Shown here piece by piece: positions 7,195-13,469 of a stretch of DNA of 13,469 bases. The translations under genes were made by a program, and so were the position numbers. The notes below the pieces were generated by a model that ran no database searches, was not told the DNA's origin, and worked only from the letters and a program-made list of their open reading frames with translations. The stretch spans positions 1 through 13,469 of the forward strand of contig JAAZJF010000025.1 of assembly GCA_012800475.1 (NCBI GenBank), in the 5' to 3' direction. This DNA comes from Gammaproteobacteria bacterium. Its GTDB lineage: Bacteria > Pseudomonadota > Gammaproteobacteria > Pseudomonadales > Pseudomonadaceae. How positions within the stretch are numbered: position 1 is the first letter of the stretch; every line of letters starts with the position of its first letter.

Positions 7195-7728
7195 ATGATA
7201 CGTTTTGGCCGTTTTATGTTAGCGCTCGGCTTATGTTTGTCTACGTTTGCAGCTCATGCAGACGATACTTCCCTGCTTATTCCTGCAACACACCCATGCA
7301 CATTAGAGCGCATCGCTAATGAGCCTAAGTCAGGCTACGAAGAATGCCTGACCTTTGCTCAACTCGGTTATGCCGATGCGCAATTCACCTTAGGTGAATA
7401 CTGGTATCAAGGCCTATACAGCCCACGTGATTATCAACAAGCACTGAAATGGTTTGAGCAAGCTTCTGTACAAGGTCACGCTATTGCGCAACTGCGGCTT
7501 GGCACCATGTTTTACCGTGGCGAAGGCGTACCGGCCAATACCATTCAAGCCTATATCGTCTTAAAAATGTCAGCCATTAATGGCTCAGATGAAGCGCTCG
7601 ACAGTGCTGATCAAGTCGCTCTACAGATGCAGCGCAATGAGCTGGATATTGGCAACCAAGTGTTGGCACAAATTTTCCGCAGTTATTTGCTCGAACTCAG
7701 CAACGAGACGCAAACGCTAACGCCATAA
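7195..7728 (+). CDS. Exported Sel1-repeat (SLR/TPR-like) protein
   Basis: A 177-residue protein with a clear Sec signal peptide: basic MIRFGR, a hydrophobic core, and a likely cut after AHA at residue 22. The mature part has two Sel1-like repeats, about residues 57-92 (LGYADAQFTLGEYWYQG...QQALKWFEQAS) and 93-130 (GHAIAQLRLGTMFYRGEGVPANTIQAYIVLKMSA), plus a helical tail. Such repeats are protein-binding helical scaffolds, so a periplasmic interaction role is inferred. The partner is unknown. Cys35 and Cys51 in the mature N-terminal segment could form a disulfide. The start is not firm: GGAG lies 13 bases upstream, longer than usual, but no other in-frame start has better support. The next gene begins 45 bases later, also encodes an exported protein and probably shares the transcript. 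Confidence 0.85.
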   Translation: MIRFGRFMLALGLCLSTFAAHADDTSLLIPATHPCTLERIANEPKSGYEECLTFAQLGYADAQFTLGEYWYQGLYSPRDYQQALKWFEQASVQGHAIAQLRLGTMFYRGEGVPANTIQAYIVLKMSAINGSDEALDSADQVALQMQRNELDIGNQVLAQIFRSYLLELSNETQTLTP

Positions 7729-7737
7729 GCACTTTGC

Positions 7738-7755
7738 CACGGTATATGCACCGTG
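7738..7755 (+). other. Hairpin between the two exported-protein genes
   Basis: CACGGT-ATATGC-ACCGTG is a perfect 6-bp stem with a 6-base loop, 9 bases after the upstream stop codon and 7 bases before the ribosome site of the next gene. No T-run follows. It may influence mRNA processing or translation of the downstream gene. Its role is unknown. Confidence 0.35.
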
Positions 7756-7762
7756 CGCTTAC

Positions 7763-7767
7763 AGGAG
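7763..7767 (+). promoter_or_regulatory. Ribosome binding site deciding the DUF3530 start
   Basis: AGGAG with a 6-base spacer to the ATG at 7774. It rules out the in-frame GTG at 7753, which would place the ribosome site inside the coding region and put seven extra residues in front of the signal peptide. Confidence 0.85.
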
Positions 7768-7773
7768 AGCAGC

Positions 7774-8832
7774 ATGTTAGTTTTATACCGCACCTGTTTA
7801 GTCTTATGTATGGGCCTGTACTGCAGCATCAGTAACGCTGCTGAGAATACCAATGCAAATACTGAATCCGCTCCACCTGCAACTGCTGAGCTGCCACGCC
7901 CTGCTTTGCCAGGACGCAATGTCTTGGCTGCACAAGCCATCCAACTCAGCGCTGATGCTGAGCAATTGATTGATTTGACCACGCCTGTAGAGCATTTTTC
8001 GGCATTATTTTTACCCGCTAATACGGCACAACCGCGCGGCACTGTGATTTTATTACCTGGGGCTGAAGAAAGTTTTGATGAGCCTATTACCATCGGTCCC
8101 TTACGCCGCAAACTACCGGATGCAGGCTGGCATACGCTCAGCCTGAACTTGCCAGATCTACCGCTCGATTCGCCGATCTACACTAAAGTGACGGCGGGCA
8201 TTGTTGCTGAACAAATTCCTGTACTGCCACCCGAACCGCTCGATGAAGAAACCCCCGACCTGACAGAACCTGACCCAGATGAGGAGGCACTCGAACCCGA
8301 GCCTGAAGATGAAGAAGAGGTCAACGAAGATTCTGAAGCCAGCGCACCACCTATAGAAGATGAAGACGAAGCATCCGCACCGAGTGCGCCTGAACCTATT
8401 GTCATACCAGCCTATCCAGAGCGTGTCAGCAACTTTATTGATGCCGCCATCGCGTACGCACAGAGTCTCAATAGCGCTGAGATCATTCTACTGGGACACC
8501 ATGAAGGTGCACACTGGGCGTTAAACTATGCACATCCAACAGAGCTGCCACTGCGCAGTGTTTTAATTGCCCCGCGCCCCAGCACGTTACTGGCGACATC
8601 ACTGACCTCTTTGATTGAAGCACGTGAGCAACCCATCGCAGATTTTTATCATAAAAGTAATCCAGAGGCATCGGCCGCAGCACAACAACGTAGCGCTGCC
8701 AGCCGCCGTGCCGGTCGCACTCACTACACACAAATCAACTTAAGCTCAGGCACTGGCGTACCCACACTGGAGCAAGAGCATCTGCTGCGTCGCGTTAAAG
8801 GCTGGCTCAATAAAGCGGTTAAAAACCCATAA
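7774..8832 (+). CDS. Exported DUF3530-like alpha/beta-hydrolase-fold protein with acidic linker
   Basis: A 352-residue protein with a signal peptide (MLVLYRTCLVLCMGLYCSIS, probable cut near residue 22-23). The pattern GTVILLPGAEESFDEPITIGPLRRKLPDAGWHTLSLNLPDLP (89-130) is the first strand and oxyanion region of a DUF3530/alpha-beta hydrolase core. ILLGHHEGAHWALNYA (238-253) is the nucleophile elbow, and RSVLIAPRPS (261-270) a following strand. Between the two halves lies a low-complexity linker (about 151-208) of Asp, Glu, Pro, Ala and Ser. The elbow reads G-H-H-E-G where active hydrolases have G-x-S-x-G, so serine-hydrolase activity is doubtful. A binding role or another chemistry is possible. 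No substrate is known. It follows the Sel1-repeat gene by 45 bases on the same strand. The family call is from memory of the motif pattern. Confidence 0.82.
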   Translation: MLVLYRTCLVLCMGLYCSISNAAENTNANTESAPPATAELPRPALPGRNVLAAQAIQLSADAEQLIDLTTPVEHFSALFLPANTAQPRGTVILLPGAEESFDEPITIGPLRRKLPDAGWHTLSLNLPDLPLDSPIYTKVTAGIVAEQIPVLPPEPLDEETPDLTEPDPDEEALEPEPEDEEEVNEDSEASAPPIEDEDEASAPSAPEPIVIPAYPERVSNFIDAAIAYAQSLNSAEIILLGHHEGAHWALNYAHPTELPLRSVLIAPRPSTLLATSLTSLIEAREQPIADFYHKSNPEASAAAQQRSAASRRAGRTHYTQINLSSGTGVPTLEQEHLLRRVKGWLNKAVKNP

Positions 8833-8880
8833 AAAAGAAACAGCCTTGAGTGGTGATAGAGCTCAACCGATAAGCGGCTG
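8831..8880 (-). terminator. Probable intrinsic terminator of the amgK-murU-djlA operon
   Basis: On the minus strand CAGCC pairs with GGCTG and, inside it, TTGAG with CTCAA. The 3' arm is continuous; the 5' arm carries a 9-base bulge, and the loop is 11 bases. TTTCTTTTTT follows directly. It lies 33 bases after the djlA stop in the convergent gap. Read on the plus strand no T-run follows, so it would not serve the DUF3530 gene equally well. Confidence 0.5.
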
Positions 8881-8913
8881 GCCATCACGATAGCTTGTAG
8901 CTTTTGCCTGTAT

Positions 8914-9696
8914 TCAGCGCTCTAGGTGCTTGCGAATCACCGCATAAGCATCATGTAAGGCACGGGTTCTGACCGTTGCGGCTTGCACTTGAGCAGGTGG
9001 CGCGCCCGCACCAATTAACTTATCCGGATGATGCTGACTGACTTGGCGGCGGTAGGTTTTTTTAACCTCAACTAGCGTCGCTGTACTGCTCACTCCCAGC
9101 AGTTTAAAAGCTGCATCGAGTTCATTACGAGCCGGCTGAGCAACCTGACGCCCGCGCATCACTTGCACTTCAATGCGCGCGAAGGTTTCCGGTGAGCAAT
9201 CAAGCCAAGTCGCACAGCGTTGTAAAATGCGCCGCTGTTTAGCTGTAGGCAAGCCTTGGGCTAAAGCCATGCGCCAACCCGCTAACAAGAGTCGCTCAGG
9301 CTGGTTGGCCGCTAAATAATGGCTGCGTAAACCGCTACGCAAAGTGTCCAGTTTGCAGTCTTTGCCTTGAGAAAAAGCAGCTATGGCAGCTTTTTGTGCT
9401 GTGCCTGACAAGTGTAAGCGCTGCATTTCTAAGCGTGCTGCCTGAATATGCTCGGGCGTGACGCGCGCAGTGCTTTTTGCTAAATGCCCTAACAGCATAA
9501 ATAACACCTGCTGAGCATCTGGTGCATGCACCGTCTTGGCGGGCGCACGAGCGAACTGAGCCCGCAATTGCGCCCAACTGTGCAGCGCTAAATTACGATC
9601 CACAATGCTACCAACCAGCGCGCCCAACAGTGCACCGGGTATATGGGCAATCGTCAGCCCTAATACCCCGCCTACAATAGTTGCCGGCCAAATCAT
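8914..9696 (-). CDS. djlA: DjlA-type membrane-anchored J-domain co-chaperone
   Basis: The N-terminus is a glycine/alanine-rich transmembrane segment (about residues 5-31), the hallmark of DjlA. A central helical TerB-like domain follows (about 50-180, QVLFMLLGHLAKSTARVTPEHI...). The C-terminal J domain (about 193-260) has the DnaK-activating HPD at 223-225 in RRQVSQHHPDKL. DjlA-type proteins face the cytoplasm and recruit DnaK to the inner membrane. In E. coli the protein affects capsule synthesis through Rcs. Length of 260 is normal. The ATG at 9696 overlaps the TGA of murU by four bases (ATGA), so translation is probably coupled. It is the last gene of the amgK-murU-djlA operon and is followed by a probable terminator. 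Confidence 0.92.
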   Translation of the reverse strand: MIWPATIVGGVLGLTIAHIPGALLGALVGSIVDRNLALHSWAQLRAQFARAPAKTVHAPDAQQVLFMLLGHLAKSTARVTPEHIQAARLEMQRLHLSGTAQKAAIAAFSQGKDCKLDTLRSGLRSHYLAANQPERLLLAGWRMALAQGLPTAKQRRILQRCATWLDCSPETFARIEVQVMRGRQVAQPARNELDAAFKLLGVSSTATLVEVKKTYRRQVSQHHPDKLIGAGAPPAQVQAATVRTRALHDAYAVIRKHLER

Positions 9697-10361
9697 ATAT
9701 GCGCCAACAGGGCTTCAACTGCAGCCAAACGCTCTGGCGTACCCACATCAATCCAATGACCCGCAAACTGCTCACCACTGACCTGACCGTCACGCATCGC
9801 AAAACGCAATAACGGCGCCAGTTTAAAAGCACCCGCTGCACTATCGGCAAACAAGTGCGGATGCAATACCGCGATGCCGCTGTAAGTTAAGGTGTCCACC
9901 GATGCGCTGGGGACTTGTACTTGTCCGTCGCGTAATAAAAAATCACCTTCAAGATGATGCTCAGGATTAGCCACCAACACTAAATGCGCGAGCCCCGTCA
10001 ACGATCGAGGCAAGGTTGAGTAATCATAATCGGTCCAAATATCACCATTAATCACGGCAAAAGGCTCATCACCCAAATATTTCAGTGCTTGAAATATCCC
10101 ACCGCCGGTCTCTAAAGGCTGTGTTTCTCGCGAATAGGTCACCTGCAGAGCAAAGCGCTCACCATCACCGATGTGTGCCTCAATTTTCTCGCCTAACCAA
10201 GCATGATTAATCACCACTTCAGTAAAACCCGCACGCGCTAAAGCACGCAAATGGTATTCGATCAATGGCACGCCAGCGACTGGAATCAAAGGCTTGGGTG
10301 TGGTTAAGGTCAGTGGGCGCATGCGCTCACCTTTACCTGCAGCTAATATCATCGCTCGCAT
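9693..10361 (-). CDS. murU: N-acetylmuramate-1-phosphate uridylyltransferase MurU
   Basis: MurU converts MurNAc-1-phosphate and UTP to UDP-MurNAc, the last step of the cell-wall recycling bypass defined in Pseudomonas putida. The 222-residue protein shows the nucleotidyltransferase signature LAAGKGERMRPLT (6-18) with TPKPLIPVAG after it (21-30). The metal-binding region INGDIWTD follows (104-111; Asp107), and HWIDVGTPERL near 202-212 supplies a second acidic residue, Asp205. The small size and tight match separate it from larger sugar-nucleotide transferases such as RfbA or GlmU. Its ATG shares one base with the amgK stop codon (TAATG) and its own stop overlaps the djlA start. This arrangement directly after the kinase gene supports the specific MurU call. 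Confidence 0.94.
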   Translation of the reverse strand: MRAMILAAGKGERMRPLTLTTPKPLIPVAGVPLIEYHLRALARAGFTEVVINHAWLGEKIEAHIGDGERFALQVTYSRETQPLETGGGIFQALKYLGDEPFAVINGDIWTDYDYSTLPRSLTGLAHLVLVANPEHHLEGDFLLRDGQVQVPSASVDTLTYSGIAVLHPHLFADSAAGAFKLAPLLRFAMRDGQVSGEQFAGHWIDVGTPERLAAVEALLAHI

Positions 10362-11398
10362 TATATGGATCTCGCTTCTGGGAAACTGGCTAGCAGTTGA
10401 GCTAAGGGAGCAAGTGCTGGCTGACGCTCAATCACCTGCTGCAAATAATTAAAAAAGCGCGGTACATCGGCTAAGTAGCGCGGTTTACCATCGCGATGAC
10501 AAATACGGGAAAAAATACCAATCACTTTTAAATGCCGCTGCGCACCCATCAAATCGCAGTCATACTCAAACTCGGCAAAGGTCTCAGGCAGGTCAATGCC
10601 TTCAGTGCGCGCTTTTTTCCAGTACTGTTGCAGCCAGCCTTCAACACGTGACTCAGGCCAGCTGATAAATGCATCTTTAAACAAACTGGTAATGTCATAA
10701 GTAACCGGTCCACGTACGGCATCTTGAAAGTCCAGCACACCGGGGTTCGGTTCGCTGAGCATTAAATTGCGCGGCATATAATCACGGTGCACCAAAACCT
10801 GTGGCTGCTTCAGCGCATTCGCCACCAAGACATCACAGGCCTGCTGCCATAAATATTCTTGCTGCTCACTTAAACTGATTCCGAGTTCATGCTGTACATA
10901 CCACTCTGGAAACAACTGCAATTCGCGCCGCAATAATGCTTCATCATACGCAGGCAACTGCGCATCAACCGTGGGGATTTTTTGCAGTGTAATCAATGCA
11001 TCAATGGCTAAAGCAAACAGCTCATCGGCATTATCTGGGTTTAAAATATCCAGCCAGGTGTGCTGGCCTAAATCAGATAACACTAAAAAACCACGCTGCA
11101 GATCCTGTGCCCATACTTTAGGCACATGTAAACCACCTTGGGCTAAAAGGTGCGCCATCTTCACAAATGGACGGCAATCTTCCTGTGGCGGCGGTGCATC
11201 CATCAGCACTAAATCAACCGTACCGCAATGCCATCGAAAATAACGTCGAAAACTTGCATCACTACTGGCTGATTGCAGGTTATGTACGTTAGTCTCTGTG
11301 CAGCCTAGCTCTTGCGCAATGGCGGGCAACTGCTCAGCAAACCACTGCGTAAGCTCATTTAAACGGCTATCATCGTCATTTATACATTGATTGGGCAT
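10361..11398 (-). CDS. amgK: N-acetylmuramate/N-acetylglucosamine anomeric kinase AmgK
   Basis: AmgK phosphorylates MurNAc (and GlcNAc) at the anomeric hydroxyl, feeding MurU. In Pseudomonas this route bypasses de novo UDP-MurNAc synthesis and underlies intrinsic fosfomycin tolerance. The 345-residue protein has an aminoglycoside-phosphotransferase fold. SSDASFRRYFRW (45-56) is the nucleotide-binding region. VHRDYMPRNLM (203-213) is the catalytic loop with Asp206 and Asn211, and VLDFQDAVRGPVTYDITSLF (221-240) carries the metal-binding Asp223. The ATG at 11398 has GGAG 7 bases upstream. It is the promoter-proximal gene of amgK-murU-djlA and is divergent from lptD, an arrangement I remember from Pseudomonas. 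Confidence 0.94.
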   Translation of the reverse strand: MPNQCINDDDSRLNELTQWFAEQLPAIAQELGCTETNVHNLQSASSDASFRRYFRWHCGTVDLVLMDAPPPQEDCRPFVKMAHLLAQGGLHVPKVWAQDLQRGFLVLSDLGQHTWLDILNPDNADELFALAIDALITLQKIPTVDAQLPAYDEALLRRELQLFPEWYVQHELGISLSEQQEYLWQQACDVLVANALKQPQVLVHRDYMPRNLMLSEPNPGVLDFQDAVRGPVTYDITSLFKDAFISWPESRVEGWLQQYWKKARTEGIDLPETFAEFEYDCDLMGAQRHLKVIGIFSRICHRDGKPRYLADVPRFFNYLQQVIERQPALAPLAQLLASFPEARSI

Positions 11399-11523
11399 GG
11401 TAATTCTCCAACGGTGCTGGCCGTTCTGTAGGGCATGCTTTATTATCGCTGATCTTTTCCAGCCCTTCGAGAGGCATGCGAGGGTATTTCACCAAGCGCA
11501 TGCGGGAAGCACGGACACACACT
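11399..11523. promoter_or_regulatory. Divergent control region between amgK and lptD
   Basis: No gene fits here. For amgK, TCGAAG (11470-11465) and GATAAT (11447-11442) with 17 bases between them form a candidate promoter whose -10 is good and -35 poor. The same AT patch reads TATTAT (11441-11446) on the plus strand and could serve lptD. The palindrome GCATGC occurs three times, at 11433-11438, 11474-11479 and 11498-11503. I did not find a convincing sigma-E/AlgU promoter, though envelope genes often have one. Confidence 0.4.
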
Positions 11524-13469
11524 ATGGCAGCTAAATATATTTATCGTAAAAATTTCCCCCTACTGACAGTTGGGGCGTTCTGTATCTTACAGCCTTTGCT
11601 CAGTAGCAGTCATGCCGTAGCACAGCAGTATGATTGTCAGGCAACCGCTAACGGTGGCTGGGCATGTAATTCGCTAGAAAGCTCAGCAACTTTGCCACAG
11701 CGTCCTGATAGCGCAGTTGTCACACCGACACCTAAACCCCAGCCCAAGAAAAACCAGCCACAGACTGCCAAGACTCAAGCTACAACACCGGCCAATACCG
11801 GGACAGCTCTGGCGTACCGTAGTGCAGATTTTAGCCACCTTGACTGGGTACCGCGCGACCAACTCAGCGAAGCGCAACTGGCTGAGGTTGGACCTTATTG
11901 TGGCGGTAACTATATTGAGCCGCTGCGTCCAGGTATCAATGACACCACAGCCTTTAAAGATGCGCCGCTCTATATCAACGCCGGCGCGTCACGCTATGAG
12001 CAAACCACTGAAACGGCAACACTTGCCGGTGATGTCGTGATTCGCCAAGCCAGCTTGCAAGTCGAAGCCGATGAAGCCAACCTCTACCAGCAAGACAACG
12101 TAGGTGAGCTCAAAGGTAACGTGCGTTTGCGTGATCGCAACACCCTTGTGGTGGGCGACCGTGCTGAGTTGCAACTCGACAATGGTGAAGCAAAAATTGA
12201 AAACGCTGAGTATGTGATGCATACCGGTGGTACACGTGGTCATGCGCAATATATTAAACGCCATGAAGACTCGATTATTCGTCTCAAAGACGGTTCGTAC
12301 ACCAGCTGTGAGCCCGGTAGCAATACGTGGCACTTGCAGGGTAACAACGTCACGCTCAACCCAAACACCGGTTTTGGTAGCGCAACAAACGTCACACTGC
12401 GCGTCAAGGATATACCGGTGTTTTATACACCTTATATTCACTTCCCCATTGACGATCGCCGTCAGTCCGGTCTGTTACCGCCGAGCATCAGTTACAGCAA
12501 TCGTAAAGGTGTGGATATCACCACCCCTTACTATTTCAACTTAGCGCCCAACTTGGACGCGACTTTATACCCAAACTACATGGGTAAGCGCGGCTTATTA
12601 ACTGAAGGTGAAGTACGTTATTTAGGCAAAAGCAGTGAAACCACAGTGGGCGGTGCATTTTTAAACGACCGTGAAACTGAGCGTAAAAAGCAGTCTAAAT
12701 ACAAGCAAGACCGCTGGATGTACACCTTACAACACGAACAAGGCTTTAATTCACGCCTCTTAGGTAGCGTGGATTACACTGATATCAGCGATCCGTATTA
12801 CTTCCAAGATTTGCGCAGTAATATCGTCACTGCCTCATCAGAAACCTTAGATCAAAAAGCTGCTCTGACTTGGCGTGGTGATAGCTACACCGCCACACTG
12901 GGTGTGCATGCCTATGAAATGGCCAATATCAGTGATATTACACCCTACGACCGCTTACCGCAGTTTAGCTTAGCCGGCGCTCTGCCTTATGAGCCTGCTG
13001 GGCTGCAGATGAGCTACAAAACTGAGCTCACGCGTTTTGACCGTTCGTTGAAAAAGGGTCAATACAGCGATAAAGATGGTGCCCTAACAAAGTGGAGAGA
13101 CGCAGCACTCCAAGGCCTAGATCGCGCCAATGGTAACCGTTTACATATTGAACCTGCACTCAGCTTACCGATGAACTGGAGTTGGGGTTATGTTAAACCC
13201 ACCATCAAGTATGCCTATACTCGTTATGATCTGAGCTTGGACAGCACAGGCAAAGAGTATTTTGCAAAACCATCTACAACGGCAAAATACAATAGCAGCC
13301 CAGATCGCAGCGTAGGCATCTACAGCGTGGACAGTGGTTTGTATTTTGACCGTCAGAGCCAGCTTTTTGGTAAATCGTATCGCCAAACATTAGAGCCACG
13401 TTTGTTCTATTTGTATGTGCCGAACGAAGACCAGTCCGATATGCCACTGTTTGATACCAGTGAAAGCCA
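11524..13469 (+). CDS. lptD: LPS-assembly outer-membrane protein LptD, N-terminal two thirds (runs off the right edge)
   Basis: LptD with LptE forms the outer-membrane translocon that inserts lipopolysaccharide into the outer leaflet. The frame is open from the ATG at 11524 to the edge, 648 codons, against roughly 920 in P. aeruginosa. In order there are a signal peptide (probable cut after AVA at residue 33), a Pro/Lys/Thr-rich linker (about 65-95), the OstA/LptA-like periplasmic jellyroll (about 125-290, SRYEQTTETATLAGDVVIRQ, then GELKGNVRLRDRN), and the start of the beta-barrel (VFYTPYIHFPIDDRRQSGLLPPS, then YYFNLAPNLDATLYP). Cysteines at 38 and 262 align with E. coli Cys31 and Cys173, which form the essential disulfides; their C-terminal partners are outside the window. 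The ribosome site is a weak GGA 8 bases upstream. It is divergent from amgK. Confidence 0.96.
   Translation, partial: MAAKYIYRKNFPLLTVGAFCILQPLLSSSHAVAQQYDCQATANGGWACNSLESSATLPQRPDSAVVTPTPKPQPKKNQPQTAKTQATTPANTGTALAYRSADFSHLDWVPRDQLSEAQLAEVGPYCGGNYIEPLRPGINDTTAFKDAPLYINAGASRYEQTTETATLAGDVVIRQASLQVEADEANLYQQDNVGELKGNVRLRDRNTLVVGDRAELQLDNGEAKIENAEYVMHTGGTRGHAQYIKRHEDSIIRLKDGSYTSCEPGSNTWHLQGNNVTLNPNTGFGSATNVTLRVKDIPVFYTPYIHFPIDDRRQSGLLPPSISYSNRKGVDITTPYYFNLAPNLDATLYPNYMGKRGLLTEGEVRYLGKSSETTVGGAFLNDRETERKKQSKYKQDRWMYTLQHEQGFNSRLLGSVDYTDISDPYYFQDLRSNIVTASSETLDQKAALTWRGDSYTATLGVHAYEMANISDITPYDRLPQFSLAGALPYEPAGLQMSYKTELTRFDRSLKKGQYSDKDGALTKWRDAALQGLDRANGNRLHIEPALSLPMNWSWGYVKPTIKYAYTRYDLSLDSTGKEYFAKPSTTAKYNSSPDRSVGIYSVDSGLYFDRQSQLFGKSYRQTLEPRLFYLYVPNEDQSDMPLFDTSES

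Noticed and set aside
7753..7773. GTG start extending the DUF3530 protein
   Set aside because: It would place the strong AGGAG inside the gene and put seven extra residues in front of the signal peptide.
7683..8111. 142-codon minus-strand reading frame across the Sel1/DUF3530 junction
   Set aside because: It is antisense to two well-supported genes and shows no domain or ribosome-site support.
8178..8405. Minus-strand serine/glycine-rich reading frame
   Set aside because: It is the antisense of the Asp/Glu/Pro codons of the acidic linker and has no independent support.
11989..12441. 150-codon minus-strand reading frame inside lptD
   Set aside because: The plus-strand lptD frame is strongly conserved. 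The antisense frame has no recognisable domain and no gene context.
1..13469. Search for CRISPR arrays, insertion sequences, integrase sites, tRNA/rRNA genes, toxin-antitoxin or defence genes
   Set aside because: I saw no regularly spaced repeats, transposase motifs, cloverleaf sequences or matching protein families on reading both strands. The window is housekeeping and envelope genes.

Overview
The window looks like chromosomal housekeeping DNA from a gammaproteobacterium of the Pseudomonadaceae. The translated PPC, LysS, RecJ, MurU, AmgK and LptD resemble what I remember of the Pseudomonas proteins almost segment by segment. Base composition by eye is near 50 % GC, well below typical Pseudomonas, so a lower-GC relative (for example the Thiopseudomonas/Denitrificimonas group) is a reasonable guess. 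That placement is inference. I see no mobile element, CRISPR array, tRNA, rRNA, phage gene or recognisable defence system.

Layout. Bases 1-6962 are a long run of minus-strand genes. Reading downstream along that strand they are yaeQ, recJ, prfB (with its programmed +1 frameshift), lysS, a small membrane protein of unknown function, and the N-terminal half of ppc, which runs off the left edge. A 232-base divergent gap (6963-7194) separates yaeQ from two plus-strand genes for exported proteins: a Sel1-repeat protein and a DUF3530-type alpha/beta-hydrolase-like protein with a long acidic linker. These converge on a minus-strand operon, amgK-murU-djlA (8914-11398), whose genes overlap by 1 and 4 bases. 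A 125-base divergent region then leads into plus-strand lptD, which runs off the right edge after about 648 codons.

How the genes work together. lysS and prfB serve translation (lysine charging; termination at UGA/UAA). recJ serves recombination and repair, and ppc replenishes oxaloacetate. amgK and murU are consecutive steps of the Pseudomonas peptidoglycan-recycling shortcut (MurNAc to MurNAc-1-P to UDP-MurNAc). Downstream djlA is a membrane-anchored DnaK co-chaperone. The divergent lptD encodes the outer-membrane LPS translocon. The right half is therefore an envelope-biogenesis block.

No gene-free stretch exceeds 300 bases. The short gaps hold several hairpins and palindromes, described individually. 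I found no convincing new multi-gene system. The most worthwhile oddities are the DUF3530 protein with its acidic insert and serine-less nucleophile elbow, two mutually exclusive hairpins after lysS, and the GCATGC-rich divergent region between amgK and lptD.
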